Shown: positions 42,990 to 52,334 of the stretch, in pieces
How positions within the stretch are numbered: the stretch's first letter is position 1
How the letters are laid out: every line of letters begins with the position of its first letter
From: CAYQJS01 sp964417895
GTDB taxonomy: Bacteria > Chloroflexota > UBA6077 > SHYK01
Direction: 5' to 3'
Length of the DNA: 64,000 nt
Assembly: GCA_964417895.1 (NCBI GenBank)
Contig: CAYQJS010000009.1
Coordinates: forward strand, 1-64,000
Notes under the pieces: model-generated
Seen by the model: the letters and a program-made list of their open reading frames with translations, nothing else
What the model was told of the DNA's origin: nothing
Databases searched by the model: none
Made by a program: the position numbers and the translations under genes

Positions 42990-44717
42990 TTACCGTGCTT
43001 TCTCGGTAACTTCCCACTCAAAGATATTCCACGTTACGCCCGGTTGAGTCAGCCCTGGGCCCAATGGCCCGCTGAGCCTGCTTTTCGCGACGAGTACATC
43101 AGCCTGGTAATAGAGGGGAGCGTAGGCGGCGAGATCAGAGAGCAGTCTGTTCATCGTGATCGCGGCCTGGCGCCGCTCGACTTCGTCGAACGACGTCACC
43201 GCCAGGCCTTGAAGGCGATCCACCTCGCTGTCGCTGAAGCTGCCGTAGTTCGCGTCGTTGAATCTCGGCGGTTTCGGAATCTTTGACGAGATGAGATGGA
43301 ACCCTTCCATCGTGGGTCCTCGCTGGCCCACCCGAGCCGCGGAGAACCCGCTACGCACGCGCGGGTCTGCCAACTGCACGGTGGGAACGATATCCAGACT
43401 GGCATTGATCCCAACCGCCTTCCATGCGTCGGCAATAATCGTCGGCACTTGCAGTTCAGCCGACCCTGAGTTCACGTCGATGTCCAGAGTCTGGCCCGCC
43501 GCGTTGGTGAGCAGTCCACTCGATTGCCGTCGCCAGCCCGCCTCCTCCAGGATTGCGACCGACCTCTGAGGATCGAACGGATATTTGACAACAGCGCGTT
43601 CGACATCGGGAAAGATGGGGTCTGCCGGGAGTGCCCAGCCGTCTCCTACACGGCCCAGGCCGGATGTCATCACCTCCGCTAGCTGCTGCCGTTCGATGGC
43701 ATGGATCAACGCCTTGCGCACTCGGACATCGGTCACAACGCGCTGCCAGTTCGGCACCTCGCGGTACTGGAACTCCAGGTACCTCAGGCGTCGCTCCCAT
43801 GTCTTGACATACCCGGCTCCACCAGCCGCCCATTGATCCCGAGCCACTACAGCCTCAGAGACGCGCAGGGGCGGCGACGAAGTGAAGTCAATCTCCCCGG
43901 CGAGGAGGTTCGCCAGAACAGTGCTCGGGTCACCGATAAAGCGGACTTCGACCGTGTCGATTCGGGGGGGACCCAGAAACCAGTCCTCGTACGCGTGCGC
44001 AACGATCCGCACTCCAGCCTCCCACCGCTCAAGGCGGAATGGACCGGACCCCACCCAGGCAGAGGTCCACTCTTCTCCGGAGGCGAAGTTCCCTTTGTCT
44101 GTTCGGTATCTCTCCTCGAACCGGTGGCGCGGAAGCGGCGGTAGATCCTGGATCCCGAGCGTGTTCGCGAAGATATACGGTTCCGACCACGTGATCTCGA
44201 CAGTACGGTCATCGGGCGCCTCGACGGTTGACATCCGTCTCTCTATATCTGAACGGAAGGGAAGCAACGGGTCGACGTAGACCTGATAAGCAAAAGAGAA
44301 GTCTTGCGCGGTCAGCGGAACGCCATCGTGCCAGCGGATGTTCGGGCGGAGCCTGTAGGTCGTCACCATCGTCCCATCGGTATTGATGACCCAGTCGCCG
44401 TTATCTCGAGTCGGAATCTGCTGGGCCATCATCGGGCGTACAGTTCCCTGTGGGTCGTCGGACGTGAGGGGAGAGTTGAATATCCATCTGGTTTCCGATC
44501 CGGACTCGCCCCCTGTGCCTTTCGCTCCCAGTTGGTCCGGTTCCCAGGCCACCGCAATCGTAACGGCTCCCCGAGGTCTGCCAGGTTGCTGAGAGGTCTC
44601 TTCCTGAGTCCTCAACCCGTCCTGGACCGTGGGCTGCGAACTTGGCCCACAAGCAACGGTGACCAACAGTGGCACCAGAAGCGCTTGCCAGAATCCTGTA
44701 CGGCCTTGTCCTAGCAT
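42990..44717 (-). CDS. Peptide/nickel-type ABC transporter substrate-binding lipoprotein
   Basis: A protein of 575 residues. Lipobox VTVACGPSS with Cys23 anchors it to the membrane. Family SBP_bac_5 features: TYRLRPNIRWHDGVPLTAQD, then the VGSGPFRLERWEAG segment and IEAPDDRTVEITWSEPYIF-like strands. These bind oligopeptides, nickel complexes or other solutes. No permease or ATPase genes lie nearby, so it is an orphan binding protein or works with a distant transporter. ATG 44717 has GAGGTC upstream. Confidence 0.8.
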   Translation of the reverse strand: MLGQGRTGFWQALLVPLLVTVACGPSSQPTVQDGLRTQEETSQQPGRPRGAVTIAVAWEPDQLGAKGTGGESGSETRWIFNSPLTSDDPQGTVRPMMAQQIPTRDNGDWVINTDGTMVTTYRLRPNIRWHDGVPLTAQDFSFAYQVYVDPLLPFRSDIERRMSTVEAPDDRTVEITWSEPYIFANTLGIQDLPPLPRHRFEERYRTDKGNFASGEEWTSAWVGSGPFRLERWEAGVRIVAHAYEDWFLGPPRIDTVEVRFIGDPSTVLANLLAGEIDFTSSPPLRVSEAVVARDQWAAGGAGYVKTWERRLRYLEFQYREVPNWQRVVTDVRVRKALIHAIERQQLAEVMTSGLGRVGDGWALPADPIFPDVERAVVKYPFDPQRSVAILEEAGWRRQSSGLLTNAAGQTLDIDVNSGSAELQVPTIIADAWKAVGINASLDIVPTVQLADPRVRSGFSAARVGQRGPTMEGFHLISSKIPKPPRFNDANYGSFSDSEVDRLQGLAVTSFDEVERRQAAITMNRLLSDLAAYAPLYYQADVLVAKSRLSGPLGPGLTQPGVTWNIFEWEVTEKAR

Positions 44718-44884
44718 GTCGAGACCTCCTCGTGTGGCGCATGCCTGATTATCGATACCTCTTGAGGTTCCAAGGGTAGCACCATCCCATTCAAGGGTTA
44801 ATGGCCAGGACGGACTCACCACGAACGTTCGCCGGGTCGGTGTCGAAGGTCGCTGCGACCCGTGAATCGCTCCCTGGTGGTCAG

Positions 44885-45289
44885 TCAGCCCCGGCTCCCG
44901 CCGGTGGCCGGATACAGCTGAACATTAATGCCGTTGGGATCAGCGAAGTAGATGGTCTTTTGTCCGACCCGTTCGGTCACCCGTACCGGAATCGCTCCGG
45001 CGGCCAGCCTCTGCTCCGCCTCGTCGATAAACTTCGGGTCGGCGGTGATTGCCAGGTGATTGAGTGCACCAATCGCATCGCGCTGACTCGCCTCTGTGCC
45101 GGGCTTCGCCTCGAAGAAGTCGAGGGTGCCCTCCCCGCCTAAGTCCAATGAATAGTGCTTTTGGCCTGGAGTGTCGTTGACGACACGTCGGACTTTGATG
45201 TCGAGAAAGCCATCATAGAAACGCACGGTCTCGTCCATATCTCTTGCGAGGCACGCAACGTGGTTGACTCCGTGAACTCCCAATGCCAT
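44885..45289 (-). CDS. Single-domain VOC-family protein
   Basis: A protein of 134 residues, two half-modules: HGVNHVACLARDMDETVRFY and ALNHLAITADPKFIDEAEQR. His in VNHVAC and NHLAIT are possible metal ligands, Glu in LDFFEAKPG a third. The usual final Glu near the C-terminus is Gln (NVQLYP), so the metal site is incomplete. YFADPNGINVQLYP is a familiar VOC ending. The reaction is unknown. Confidence 0.75.
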   Translation of the reverse strand: MALGVHGVNHVACLARDMDETVRFYDGFLDIKVRRVVNDTPGQKHYSLDLGGEGTLDFFEAKPGTEASQRDAIGALNHLAITADPKFIDEAEQRLAAGAIPVRVTERVGQKTIYFADPNGINVQLYPATGGSRG

Positions 45290-45491
45290 CGATCGGCCTC
45301 CAGACGTCTGCGCTGGCCCAAGCCTAACGCGCGGGGAATTTCGCCCCGTGCGGGCATTCTACCGCTAACCAAGGGTGCGACTCTGTGCCGCGCACGATGA
45401 CCGAATCGTGTTTGCTCTCGGCCAGGTCCGCGGATATGCTTGCGACTTCGCGGAGACTTGGAAGAAGGCCGGCAAAGGGCGTGGCAATCTA

Positions 45492-46793
45492 ATGGCTGAG
45501 CAAGTAGAGACAATCATCGTCGGCGGCGGCCAATCCGGGCTGGCCATGAGCTATTGGCTTAGTCAAGCGGGACGGGAGCACCTCATCCTCGAGCGAGGCC
45601 GCATCGCCGACCGGTGGCAGAGCCAGCGTTGGGATTCGCTCTGCTTGCTCACGCCGAACTGGAGCATGAGCCTTCCGTCATACAACTACGATGGCCCGGA
45701 TCCTGATGGGTTCATGGGAAAGGATGAAGTCTTTCAGATCATGAACACATATGCCGACCGGATCGGGGCACCGGTACGGACGGGAGTTGGCGTAACCCAC
45801 GTGCAGCGCCGCGACGACCGAGACGATTACATCATCGAGACGACAGCAGGCCAGTTCGTAGCACGAAACGTCGTCATCGCGACCGGCCCGTTCGGCGACC
45901 CGGTTAAACCCTCAGCCAGCGAAACGCTAACCCCGGATGTCGTGCAGGTCCATTCGAGCACGTACCGCAACCCCCAGCAGTTACCACCCGGCGCAGCACT
46001 CGTCGTTGGAGCCGGGGCTTCAGGCTTCCAGATCGCGGAAGACCTCATCGAAGCCGGGCGGCGAGTGTACTTCTCGCTCGGCCGCTACGAGACGCGAGTG
46101 CGCAGGTATCGCGGCAAGGACATCGCCTGGTGGATGTCGCAGACGGGCCAGTGGGACCGCAAGCTCGAAGATCACCCCGACGCCTTCTTCGCGCCGCGGG
46201 CCTCGCTCACCGGCGCTGGCGGGGGCCACGACCTGAGCGTCCGCAAGCTGGCTCACCAGGGCGCAATATTGCTAGGGAGAATGCAGGGCGCGGACGGGAA
46301 CGAATTGGTGATCGCACCGGACATCGTGGAGACGGTTCGCGATGGCGACGAGCGAAGCCGACGGTCCCTCGCGATGATCGACGAGTTCATCGTGCGCAAG
46401 GCAATAGCTGCCCCGCCGGACGTGCCAACTACGTGGCCGGATCCCCCGGAGCTGCTCGATCCGATTCTGCGGCTTGATCTTCGATGGGCGGGGGTCACTT
46501 CGATCATCTGGGCCACCGGGTTCCGCTATGCGTTCGACTGGGTCCGCCTGCCGGTTCTCGATGCGCAGGGAACCCCCCAGCACCGTCGGGGGGTGACTAC
46601 GGAACGAGGCCTTTACTTCCTTGGTCTGCGCTGGCTGTACAAATTCAAGTCATCGTTCATCCACGGCGTGGGGGAGGACGCTCAGTTCCTCGCTGAGCGA
46701 ATTGCCCTGCGGGATGGCTCACCGAAGGCTGAAAGCTTGGCCCCAGCGAAGCGAGCCCGAGACCAGCGTGGACTTCTTCGTCCGCTTCTTTAA
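45492..46793 (+). CDS. FAD-dependent NAD(P)-binding monooxygenase-like protein
   Basis: A protein of 433 residues from ATG 45492. N-terminal FAD motif IIVGGGQSGLAMSYWL, then the second dinucleotide motif VVGAGASGFQIAEDL near residue 170 and an ATGFRY stretch near 330. It fits the CzcO/flavin-containing monooxygenase-like group, which oxidises organic substrates with NADPH and O2. Natural length is near 410; the last residues (about 410-433) do not look conserved. The frame ends directly before a methyltransferase remnant in the same frame, so the C-terminal tail may lie at a recombination junction. Confidence 0.8.
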   Translation: MAEQVETIIVGGGQSGLAMSYWLSQAGREHLILERGRIADRWQSQRWDSLCLLTPNWSMSLPSYNYDGPDPDGFMGKDEVFQIMNTYADRIGAPVRTGVGVTHVQRRDDRDDYIIETTAGQFVARNVVIATGPFGDPVKPSASETLTPDVVQVHSSTYRNPQQLPPGAALVVGAGASGFQIAEDLIEAGRRVYFSLGRYETRVRRYRGKDIAWWMSQTGQWDRKLEDHPDAFFAPRASLTGAGGGHDLSVRKLAHQGAILLGRMQGADGNELVIAPDIVETVRDGDERSRRSLAMIDEFIVRKAIAAPPDVPTTWPDPPELLDPILRLDLRWAGVTSIIWATGFRYAFDWVRLPVLDAQGTPQHRRGVTTERGLYFLGLRWLYKFKSSFIHGVGEDAQFLAERIALRDGSPKAESLAPAKRARDQRGLLRPLL

Positions 46794-46979
46794 ATGAGGG
46801 CTTTCCACACCCGGCCAGGCGACATCGTCTACGAGCCTTTTAGTGGTTCAGGCACGCAACTCATCGCGGCCGAGCGAACCGGAGGGCTGTGCTACGCGAT
46901 GGAGCAGCAGCCGCGGTATTGCGATGTCGCAAGAGCCCGGTGGGAAAGCTTCTCCGGGCAGAAGGCGAGGAGGGCGTGA
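46794..46979 (+). pseudogene. C-terminal fragment of an N4/N6 DNA methyltransferase
   Basis: A frame of 61 codons in the same phase as the monooxygenase and directly after its stop. It reads RAFHTRPGDIVYEPFSGSGT, then QLIAAERTGG, YAMEQQPRYCDVARARW and FSGQK. This is the SAM-binding FxGxG motif and tail of ParB-domain adenine/cytosine methyltransferases. The N-terminal part of such an enzyme lies 8.4 kb away at 55227 on the same strand. Alone it is inactive. Confidence 0.7.
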
Positions 46980-47080
46980 GGAACGCTAGGAGGAACGGAC
47001 AGCGAACATGGGGCCGTCGGCGGGTCCGAAGGAACGCTGGGCTCAGCTCCGATTATCCGCGCTCCGACCCGTGAGACGAC

Positions 47081-47142
47081 CGGAGGGGGTCGCGTGCCAC
47101 GCCCGCGGCGAGACCTTCCCAACCACGTAGGCCGCGGCCCAG
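47081..47142 (+). pseudogene. Degenerate copy of the C2H2-tail coding repeat
   Basis: About 62 nt read GTGCCACGCCCGCGGCGAGA, then CTTCCCAACCACGTAGGCCGCG. It closely follows the zinc-finger tail sequence at 58367 and 59705. One Cys codon has become Arg and a stop interrupts the frame. The remaining parts of the 46980-47363 gap show no gene. Confidence 0.5.
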
Positions 47143-47363
47143 CTCGTCCTCCCCTTCGTGCGGAAGGCGCTTCTCCAGGTTCCGCCACGCGATGTTGGCC
47201 TCGCGAAGGATGAGTGGCTGGATCTGAGTTCAGCATAGTATTCGCAGGAGTCGAGGCTCTTACGGCATCGTGGGGGGGGCGCGCTGCACCGCCGGTGTGA
47301 CTATCGTGCAGGTCCGTAAGGTCCGTTCCGATAGATTGAGGGCCCGCCGCGCGGAGGCCGCTT

Positions 47364-47842
47364 TCAGGATTGCCGGGGCCGGTACTGGAGGGCCTCGGCC
47401 AGGTGCGCCGGCTCGATCGCGTCGGAGCCTGCCAGATCGGCGATGGTGCGTGCGACCTTCAGCAGGCGGTGGTAGGCGCGGGCCGTGAGGCCCAGGCGCT
47501 CGCTGGCCGTGCGCAGCAGCGACTGGCCGGCGTCGTCCAGGGTGCAGATGCGACGCACGTGGCTGGGCCCCATGTCGGCGTTGCAGGCCAGCTTCGTGCC
47601 CGCGAAGCGGGCGCGCTGGCGGTCGCGGGCCGCCTCGACGCGGTCGCGCACCTGGGCGGAGCCCTCCCCTTCGCCCCGGCCCGCGAGCTTGTCGTAATCC
47701 ACCCGCGGCACCTCGACGTGGAGGTCGATCCGGTCCAGCAGCGGCCCGCTGATGCGCTTGGCGTAGCGAGCCACCTGGCCAGCGGCGCACACGCACGGGC
47801 GTACGGGGTCGCCGTGGTAGCCGCAGGGGCACGGGTTCATAC
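47364..47842 (-). pseudogene. comM: Truncated comM/yifB, C-terminal Mg-chelatase-like part
   Basis: The translation begins GMNPCPCGYHGDP, then RISGPLLDRIDLHVEVPRVD and GLTARAYHRLLKVARTIADL, the C-terminal third of the AAA+ helicase-like ComM. The N-terminal Lon-like and ATP-binding regions (about 320 residues) are missing; upstream sequence changes abruptly at about 47842 and a plus-strand Toprim gene begins at 47881. comM is a known insertion site of genomic islands, so this may mark a boundary. The missing 5' part is not found elsewhere in the window. Confidence 0.75.
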
Positions 47843-47880
47843 CGAAACTACACCCGGCTTCAGCGGGTGGTACGCGTCTG

Positions 47881-48528
47881 ATGGCCACGGCTGCCTCGCC
47901 CTCCCCTCGGCCCGAGCGAGTGCTGGCCACCCACCATGCTGCATTGCTTCAGACCAGCATCGCGCCCGAGATCATAGCGGAGCGCGGCTACTGGACGGCG
48001 GTCAACTGGCAGCAGATCGACGGGCTTCTCTTCCGGGGGACGCAGAAACGGCTTGAGTGCTTTCCCGCGTTGGTCATCCCGCAGTACGCACGCTGGGGGG
48101 ACTACACGTACTCGGTGCTGCGGTGGGATCACCCGCGGATCGACGGCAAAGGGCGGCAGGTCAAGTACGAGCAGCCAGCGGGGGTAGGACTCCGACTCGA
48201 TGTACCCCGCCGATGCGGCGAGGGCCTCAAAGACGCGGAACTGCCGCTGTGGTGGACGGAGGGTGCGAAGAAGGCGGACGCCCTCGCCTCAAAGGGTCTG
48301 ATTGCCGTCAGCACCCCTAGCGTGGACAGTTGGCGGTCGCCCAGCGCAATTCCCGATCTCGTCGGGATCCCCCTTAAAGGCCGCTCCGTCTACTGCGCCT
48401 ACGACAGCGACGGTCTGACCAAGTCCGAAGTTAGAAAGGCGGTCGTCACGCTCGCTCGCTGGATGGGCCAACGCGGCGCGCTCGTCTCAGTCGTGCATTG
48501 GCCCCGCATTTTGGAGCGATCTGCGTGA
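47881..48528 (+). CDS. Toprim/DUF3854-type primase N-terminal protein
   Basis: A protein of 215 residues. The middle and end match DUF3854/Toprim domains of mobile-element primases: LWWTEGAKKADALASKGL, IGIPLKGRSVYCAYDSDG-like acidic strand, and a helix KSEVRKAVVTLARWMGQRGA. In relatives this part is fused to the helicase encoded next; here the frame stops in a GTGA overlap. The two together would be a full primase-helicase. Its start lies about 40 nt beyond the comM break, so the element border may be here. Confidence 0.7.
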   Translation: MATAASPSPRPERVLATHHAALLQTSIAPEIIAERGYWTAVNWQQIDGLLFRGTQKRLECFPALVIPQYARWGDYTYSVLRWDHPRIDGKGRQVKYEQPAGVGLRLDVPRRCGEGLKDAELPLWWTEGAKKADALASKGLIAVSTPSVDSWRSPSAIPDLVGIPLKGRSVYCAYDSDGLTKSEVRKAVVTLARWMGQRGALVSVVHWPRILERSA

Positions 48529-50165
48529 GCACGGGCCTTGGCGTGGACGACTACTTCGGCGACGGCGGCACCGTCCGCGAACTCCAGGACGCGACGATCC
48601 CGTTCGCTGACTGGTATGACATAACCCGCTCAAGCGCGGACAGCGTCGGCGCCGTCAAGGCCCTGGCCGACGCCATCATCACTCTCACGTGTTTCGCCCA
48701 AGATGCCGGCGAACGCTTGTATCGCTATCAGGGCGGCGTCTACCGCCCAGATGGCGCAGCCTTCGTGAAAGCTATGGTGAAACGGCTTCTGGAGGAACAG
48801 GGGAAGTCGGAATCGTGGAGCTCGCACCGAGCGTCGGAGGTGGTCGAGTACATCCGAGTCGATGCGGCCAGACTCTGGGATAGGCCTCCGCTTGACGTCG
48901 TCAATTTGCGGAACGGACTGCTTGACGTAGCGACGAGACAACTACGGCCGCACGCGTCGAATCATCTTTCAACTGTGCAGGTGCCCGTCCTCTACGACCC
49001 CCATGCCTCGTGCCCGGGGTGGGACAAGTTCGTTGAGGACGTCTTTCCATCCGACGCCCCAGTACTCGCATTCGAGGTGGTTGGACATCTCATGCTCCCC
49101 GACACCTCGATTCAAAAGGCTGTGCTTCTGCTCGGGGAGGGCGGAAACGGCAAGTCGACCTACTTGACGGCGGTGCAGGCATTTCTTGGCAAGGAGAACG
49201 TTGCGACCCTCAGCTTGCACAAACTGGAGTCAGATCGGTTCGCCGTGGCGCGCCTCGTTGGGAAGCTGGCAACATCGCTGCCCAGCGAGCACCTGGCGGG
49301 CACGAGCATGTTCAAGGCCATCACCGGCGGGGACCGCATTCCTGCCGAATACAAGTACCGCGACTCGTTCGACTTCACTCCTTTCGCTCGCCTGCTCTTT
49401 TCCGCTAACCACCCCCCTCGCACCGCTGATTCCTCGCAGGCATTCTTCGATCGGTGGGACGTCGTGCCATTCACTCGACTGTTCCGCGGGACTGACAAGG
49501 AAGTTCCTCGGGCGGTGCTAGACGCCCGCCTGGCTGAACCGACTGAGCTGAGCGGGGTGCTGAACCGTGCGCTTGACGCGCTCGAAGCGATGGGCCGCCG
49601 AGGTCGTTTCACTGAGTCCGCGAGCATGGCTGCCGCCTACGCGGAATTCCGCCAGATAACCGACCCGCTGGCTGTCTGGCTCGACCGGGGGACGGTGGAG
49701 GGGCCTGACGCATTTGTCCTCAAGAGCAAACTCCATGCTGCCTACAACGACGCGGCTGAGCACGCTGGCCGTCCCCCACTCACCAGTACGGCATTCGGTC
49801 TCGCGCTCAGACGGCTTCGCCCGAACCTCGGTGAAGCGCAGCGCACCATCGCGGGAAAGGTCCAGCGGGTCTGGCTCGGCATTGGCCTCCGAAGCAACGA
49901 GCATTTTGAGGTGCACGATGAGGAAGCGGAAGCGAGCCCTGATTCACTGGGTTCACGCAGTTCACGGGGTTCTGTAACCCTATCTAGCGCGGGGAATTTG
50001 GTTGAAAAAGAAGAGAGAGAGGAAAGCCAGGAAATAGGGTTAGGAAAACCCCGTGAACCGCGTGAACTCCGTGAAAGGGGGAGTGAACCGCCGCTCGACG
50101 TGTTGGGCGCGCTGGCTCTCGCCCTCTGGCCTGGCTCTCGGCTCATCGAGGTCGATGCCAATTGA
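48525..50165 (+). CDS. P4/D5-type primase-helicase, SF3 ATPase
   Basis: A protein of about 546 residues from GTG 48525, which overlaps the previous stop (GTGA) and follows GGAG by 8 nt. The first residues (STGLGVDDYFGDGG) look like the end of the Toprim region. A D5-N-like domain (ITLTCFAQDAGERLYRY onwards) is followed by the SF3 helicase with Walker A GEGGNGKS (about 49133-49156) and the LLFSANHPP sensor strand. It would initiate replication of a phage, satellite or plasmid. The C-terminal 100 residues, rich in SRG and REPREL words, are less conserved. Confidence 0.85.
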   Translation: MSTGLGVDDYFGDGGTVRELQDATIPFADWYDITRSSADSVGAVKALADAIITLTCFAQDAGERLYRYQGGVYRPDGAAFVKAMVKRLLEEQGKSESWSSHRASEVVEYIRVDAARLWDRPPLDVVNLRNGLLDVATRQLRPHASNHLSTVQVPVLYDPHASCPGWDKFVEDVFPSDAPVLAFEVVGHLMLPDTSIQKAVLLLGEGGNGKSTYLTAVQAFLGKENVATLSLHKLESDRFAVARLVGKLATSLPSEHLAGTSMFKAITGGDRIPAEYKYRDSFDFTPFARLLFSANHPPRTADSSQAFFDRWDVVPFTRLFRGTDKEVPRAVLDARLAEPTELSGVLNRALDALEAMGRRGRFTESASMAAAYAEFRQITDPLAVWLDRGTVEGPDAFVLKSKLHAAYNDAAEHAGRPPLTSTAFGLALRRLRPNLGEAQRTIAGKVQRVWLGIGLRSNEHFEVHDEEAEASPDSLGSRSSRGSVTLSSAGNLVEKEEREESQEIGLGKPREPRELRERGSEPPLDVLGALALALWPGSRLIEVDAN

Positions 50166-50496
50166 AACGCTGTGTCCGCGTCCCCGCCCTACCAGCCAAC
50201 CGACCGCCGCTCCGCGCCACACACGCGCCCACGGCGCGCCTGATGCGAACGTGGGAGCCATCGCCGTGAATGAACGAGCGCCTCGACCGAGACTCGCCGA
50301 ACTCGCCGCGACGCTCATCGTCGGGACAGAGCGCTTCGAGTTGACCGGGCGGTCGGTGCTCATCCTCGCCAGACTCGCGGCCCGTGCTCAATGGATGAAC
50401 GAGACGCCCATTGGGCGCGTCGTCGCAGACTTTGCGCACGGCCAGGTAATGCTACGACTGACCGAAGTCCTGCCCACGATCCGCCTCGAAGACTAG
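50155..50496 (+). CDS. Small protein of unknown function, element-associated
   Basis: A protein of 113 residues from ATG 50155, which overlaps the primase stop. The N-terminal ~40 residues are basic and Pro-rich; residues about 45-110 form a helical, HTH-like piece (RFELTGRSVLILARLAARAQ, then IGRVVADFAHGQVMLRL). The Pro-rich DNA matches a direct repeat at 56378. Possibly a DNA-binding accessory protein. No family recognised. Confidence 0.5.
   Translation: MPIETLCPRPRPTSQPTAAPRHTRAHGAPDANVGAIAVNERAPRPRLAELAATLIVGTERFELTGRSVLILARLAARAQWMNETPIGRVVADFAHGQVMLRLTEVLPTIRLED
50214..50255. repeat. Imperfect 40-bp direct repeat, copy 1
   Basis: Starts GCGCCACACACGCGCCCACG; the first 21 nt are identical to the copy at 56378 and the rest differs at a few places. 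Same orientation, about 6.16 kb apart. Confidence 0.6.
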
Positions 50497-50576
50497 GTTC
50501 GCAATGCTCAACGAGATCTGTCTGTGGCGCTCCATCATCACCGCCATCGAGCCGCTTCTCTTCAACCTTAGTGGCT

Positions 50577-51356
50577 TTAATGCTGGCCGATGAAGTCGAG
50601 GACGATACGATTCCAGATATCGGGCTGCTCCCAGAAGGCCGCGTGGCCCGCCCCGGGGACCGTCGCGAACTGACAACCGGGGATGTGGGCCGCCACCAGC
50701 CGCATCACCACTGGCGGGGTGATCAAGTCCGCTTCTCCGGCGACCATCAGGGTAGGCACCCGCAAGGTCTCTAGAAGCGCGAACGCGAGCTGGTTCCGGG
50801 GCTGTTGGCGCGGCCCCCGGGTACCCTCGGCCGCGCTAGCCCGCTCGATCTCGATCCATCGATGCATCCCAGCGGGATTGGTGGCCCGGTATCCGGGTCC
50901 CAGCTCGCGCAACTCGACCGGGAGGCCATCGATCTCTGGCGGGCGGACGCGGTCCACGACCTGTCGGAATTCTGGGTCCTGCAGCTGGCCGAAGCCGTGG
51001 TCGGCGATGACCAGGCTTCGGACTCGCTCCGGGTGACTCAGGGCATAGTCCAGACTGCCGCCCCCGCCTGCCGCAGTGGCCACCAGGTGGACGCGGGCAA
51101 GGGCCAGATGATCGGCCAGACCATGAAGCTCGTCGCTGACGTAACCGGGCTGCTCTCCCGCCAGGTCAGGTCGCGAATGGCCCCAACCCTTCCGGTCGAA
51201 GGCGATACAGCGGTAGCCAGCCTCCGTAAACGCCGACAACTGGTATACCCAGCTTTCGCAAGTGCCTGATGCGGCGTGAAGGAACACGACCGGAGGAGCG
51301 TCGCCCCCCGTGTCCGTGTACCACAGGTGCACGCCGGGCAGATTTACGTACGGCAC
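50577..51356 (-). CDS. Alpha/beta hydrolase fold protein without the usual Ser nucleophile
   Basis: A protein of 259 residues. The family fold is clear: VVFLHAASGTCESWVYQL for the first strand and oxyanion region, RCIAFDRKGWGHS, catalytic-acid region GEADLITPP and His in GAGHAAFWEQP. The nucleophile elbow, normally G-x-S-x-G, reads LVATAAGGGG. An Ala occupies the Ser position. It is either inactive as an ester hydrolase or uses another mechanism. It reads opposite to the surrounding element genes. ATG at 51356 is the family start. Confidence 0.8.
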   Translation of the reverse strand: MPYVNLPGVHLWYTDTGGDAPPVVFLHAASGTCESWVYQLSAFTEAGYRCIAFDRKGWGHSRPDLAGEQPGYVSDELHGLADHLALARVHLVATAAGGGGSLDYALSHPERVRSLVIADHGFGQLQDPEFRQVVDRVRPPEIDGLPVELRELGPGYRATNPAGMHRWIEIERASAAEGTRGPRQQPRNQLAFALLETLRVPTLMVAGEADLITPPVVMRLVAAHIPGCQFATVPGAGHAAFWEQPDIWNRIVLDFIGQH

Positions 51357-51613
51357 GAGGCGATTGTATCCAGCGTCCAGGGAGCCGTCGCCTCCCGGAA
51401 GCGCACGCTATGACCGAATAGTGCTCGCACGAAACGCGCGCTCTTCGCGACCGTTTCGGCCCGCGGAAGAGGAGCACTGGCGCAGTTGGGGACGGTGCCT
51501 GGGGCGGGGCCAGGGAGAATCTGGCGACAAAGGTGGTAGCATTCCTCGAAGCCGGTACCTGGCTATTCCTGCAGCTTGCTAGACTGGCGAATTGCCTTTC
51601 CCACGAGTAGAAA

Positions 51614-52288
51614 ATGAAATGCCCCCATTGTCTAACGAACTTTCACGAAGAGTGGCACTCGCAGGACCTAAATACGCCGGGCACGCAGCGAGCCAAAGCC
51701 TTTCAGGCTGAACGAACGATATGCCCAGCCTGCAACAACGTGACCGTGCGTCTCCGATTCATAGAAGAGGGACAAGACGGGTGGACGGTGCTTCAAGTTT
51801 GGCCAAGAGGGTCGGCGCGGCCTCCGCTGCCGCCGTCCGTTGATGGGAAGTACGCGTCAGACTACATCGAGGCAGGGCTCGTTCTGGACGAGAGCCCCAA
51901 GGCAAGCGCAGCACTGAGCCGTCGGTGCTTGCAGAACCTGCTTCGTGAAGTCGCCGGTGTGAAGGCGGGTGACCTGTACGACGAGATCGGTGAAGTCATG
52001 CCCAAGTTGCCAGGCCACCTGGCCGGCGCCATCGACGCCGTCCGGACCATCGGCAACTTCGCGGCCCACCCGATGAAAAGCAAGAACACGGGAGCCATCC
52101 TGGACGTAGAGCCCGGAGAAGCGCAGTGGCTGCTCGAAGTGCTTGAGAGTCTCTTCGATTTCTACCTTGTGCAACCGGAGATCCTGGCCCAGAAAAGGCA
52201 GGCGCTTAATGCCAAGTTAGCGGAGGCTGGAAAGGGAGGCATTCGCCAGCAAGGGCATTGGCGCAGGAGGCCGGTTAAGTCGTCGTGA
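51614..52288 (+). CDS. DUF4145-domain protein with N-terminal zinc ribbon
   Basis: A protein of 224 residues. The start has CPHC and later CPAC, a four-Cys zinc ribbon. Residues about 80-180 match DUF4145, a HEPN-like helical domain: SPKASAALSRRCLQNLL and the motif RTIGNFAAHP with the Arg-Asn-His pattern. DUF4145 proteins often sit in defence and restriction-modification neighbourhoods. RNase activity is possible but unproved. The ATG at 51614 begins MKCPHC, the natural family start. Confidence 0.75.
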   Translation: MKCPHCLTNFHEEWHSQDLNTPGTQRAKAFQAERTICPACNNVTVRLRFIEEGQDGWTVLQVWPRGSARPPLPPSVDGKYASDYIEAGLVLDESPKASAALSRRCLQNLLREVAGVKAGDLYDEIGEVMPKLPGHLAGAIDAVRTIGNFAAHPMKSKNTGAILDVEPGEAQWLLEVLESLFDFYLVQPEILAQKRQALNAKLAEAGKGGIRQQGHWRRRPVKSS

Positions 52289-52334
52289 GCTTCCAAGACG
52301 CACGATGTTTGGATCGTGCCGATAGCGTGCAAGG

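Noticed and set aside
48495..48530. Programmed -1 frameshift between Toprim and helicase
   Set aside because: The local sequence CATTTTG does not match a canonical slippery heptamer; overlap or indel is simpler.
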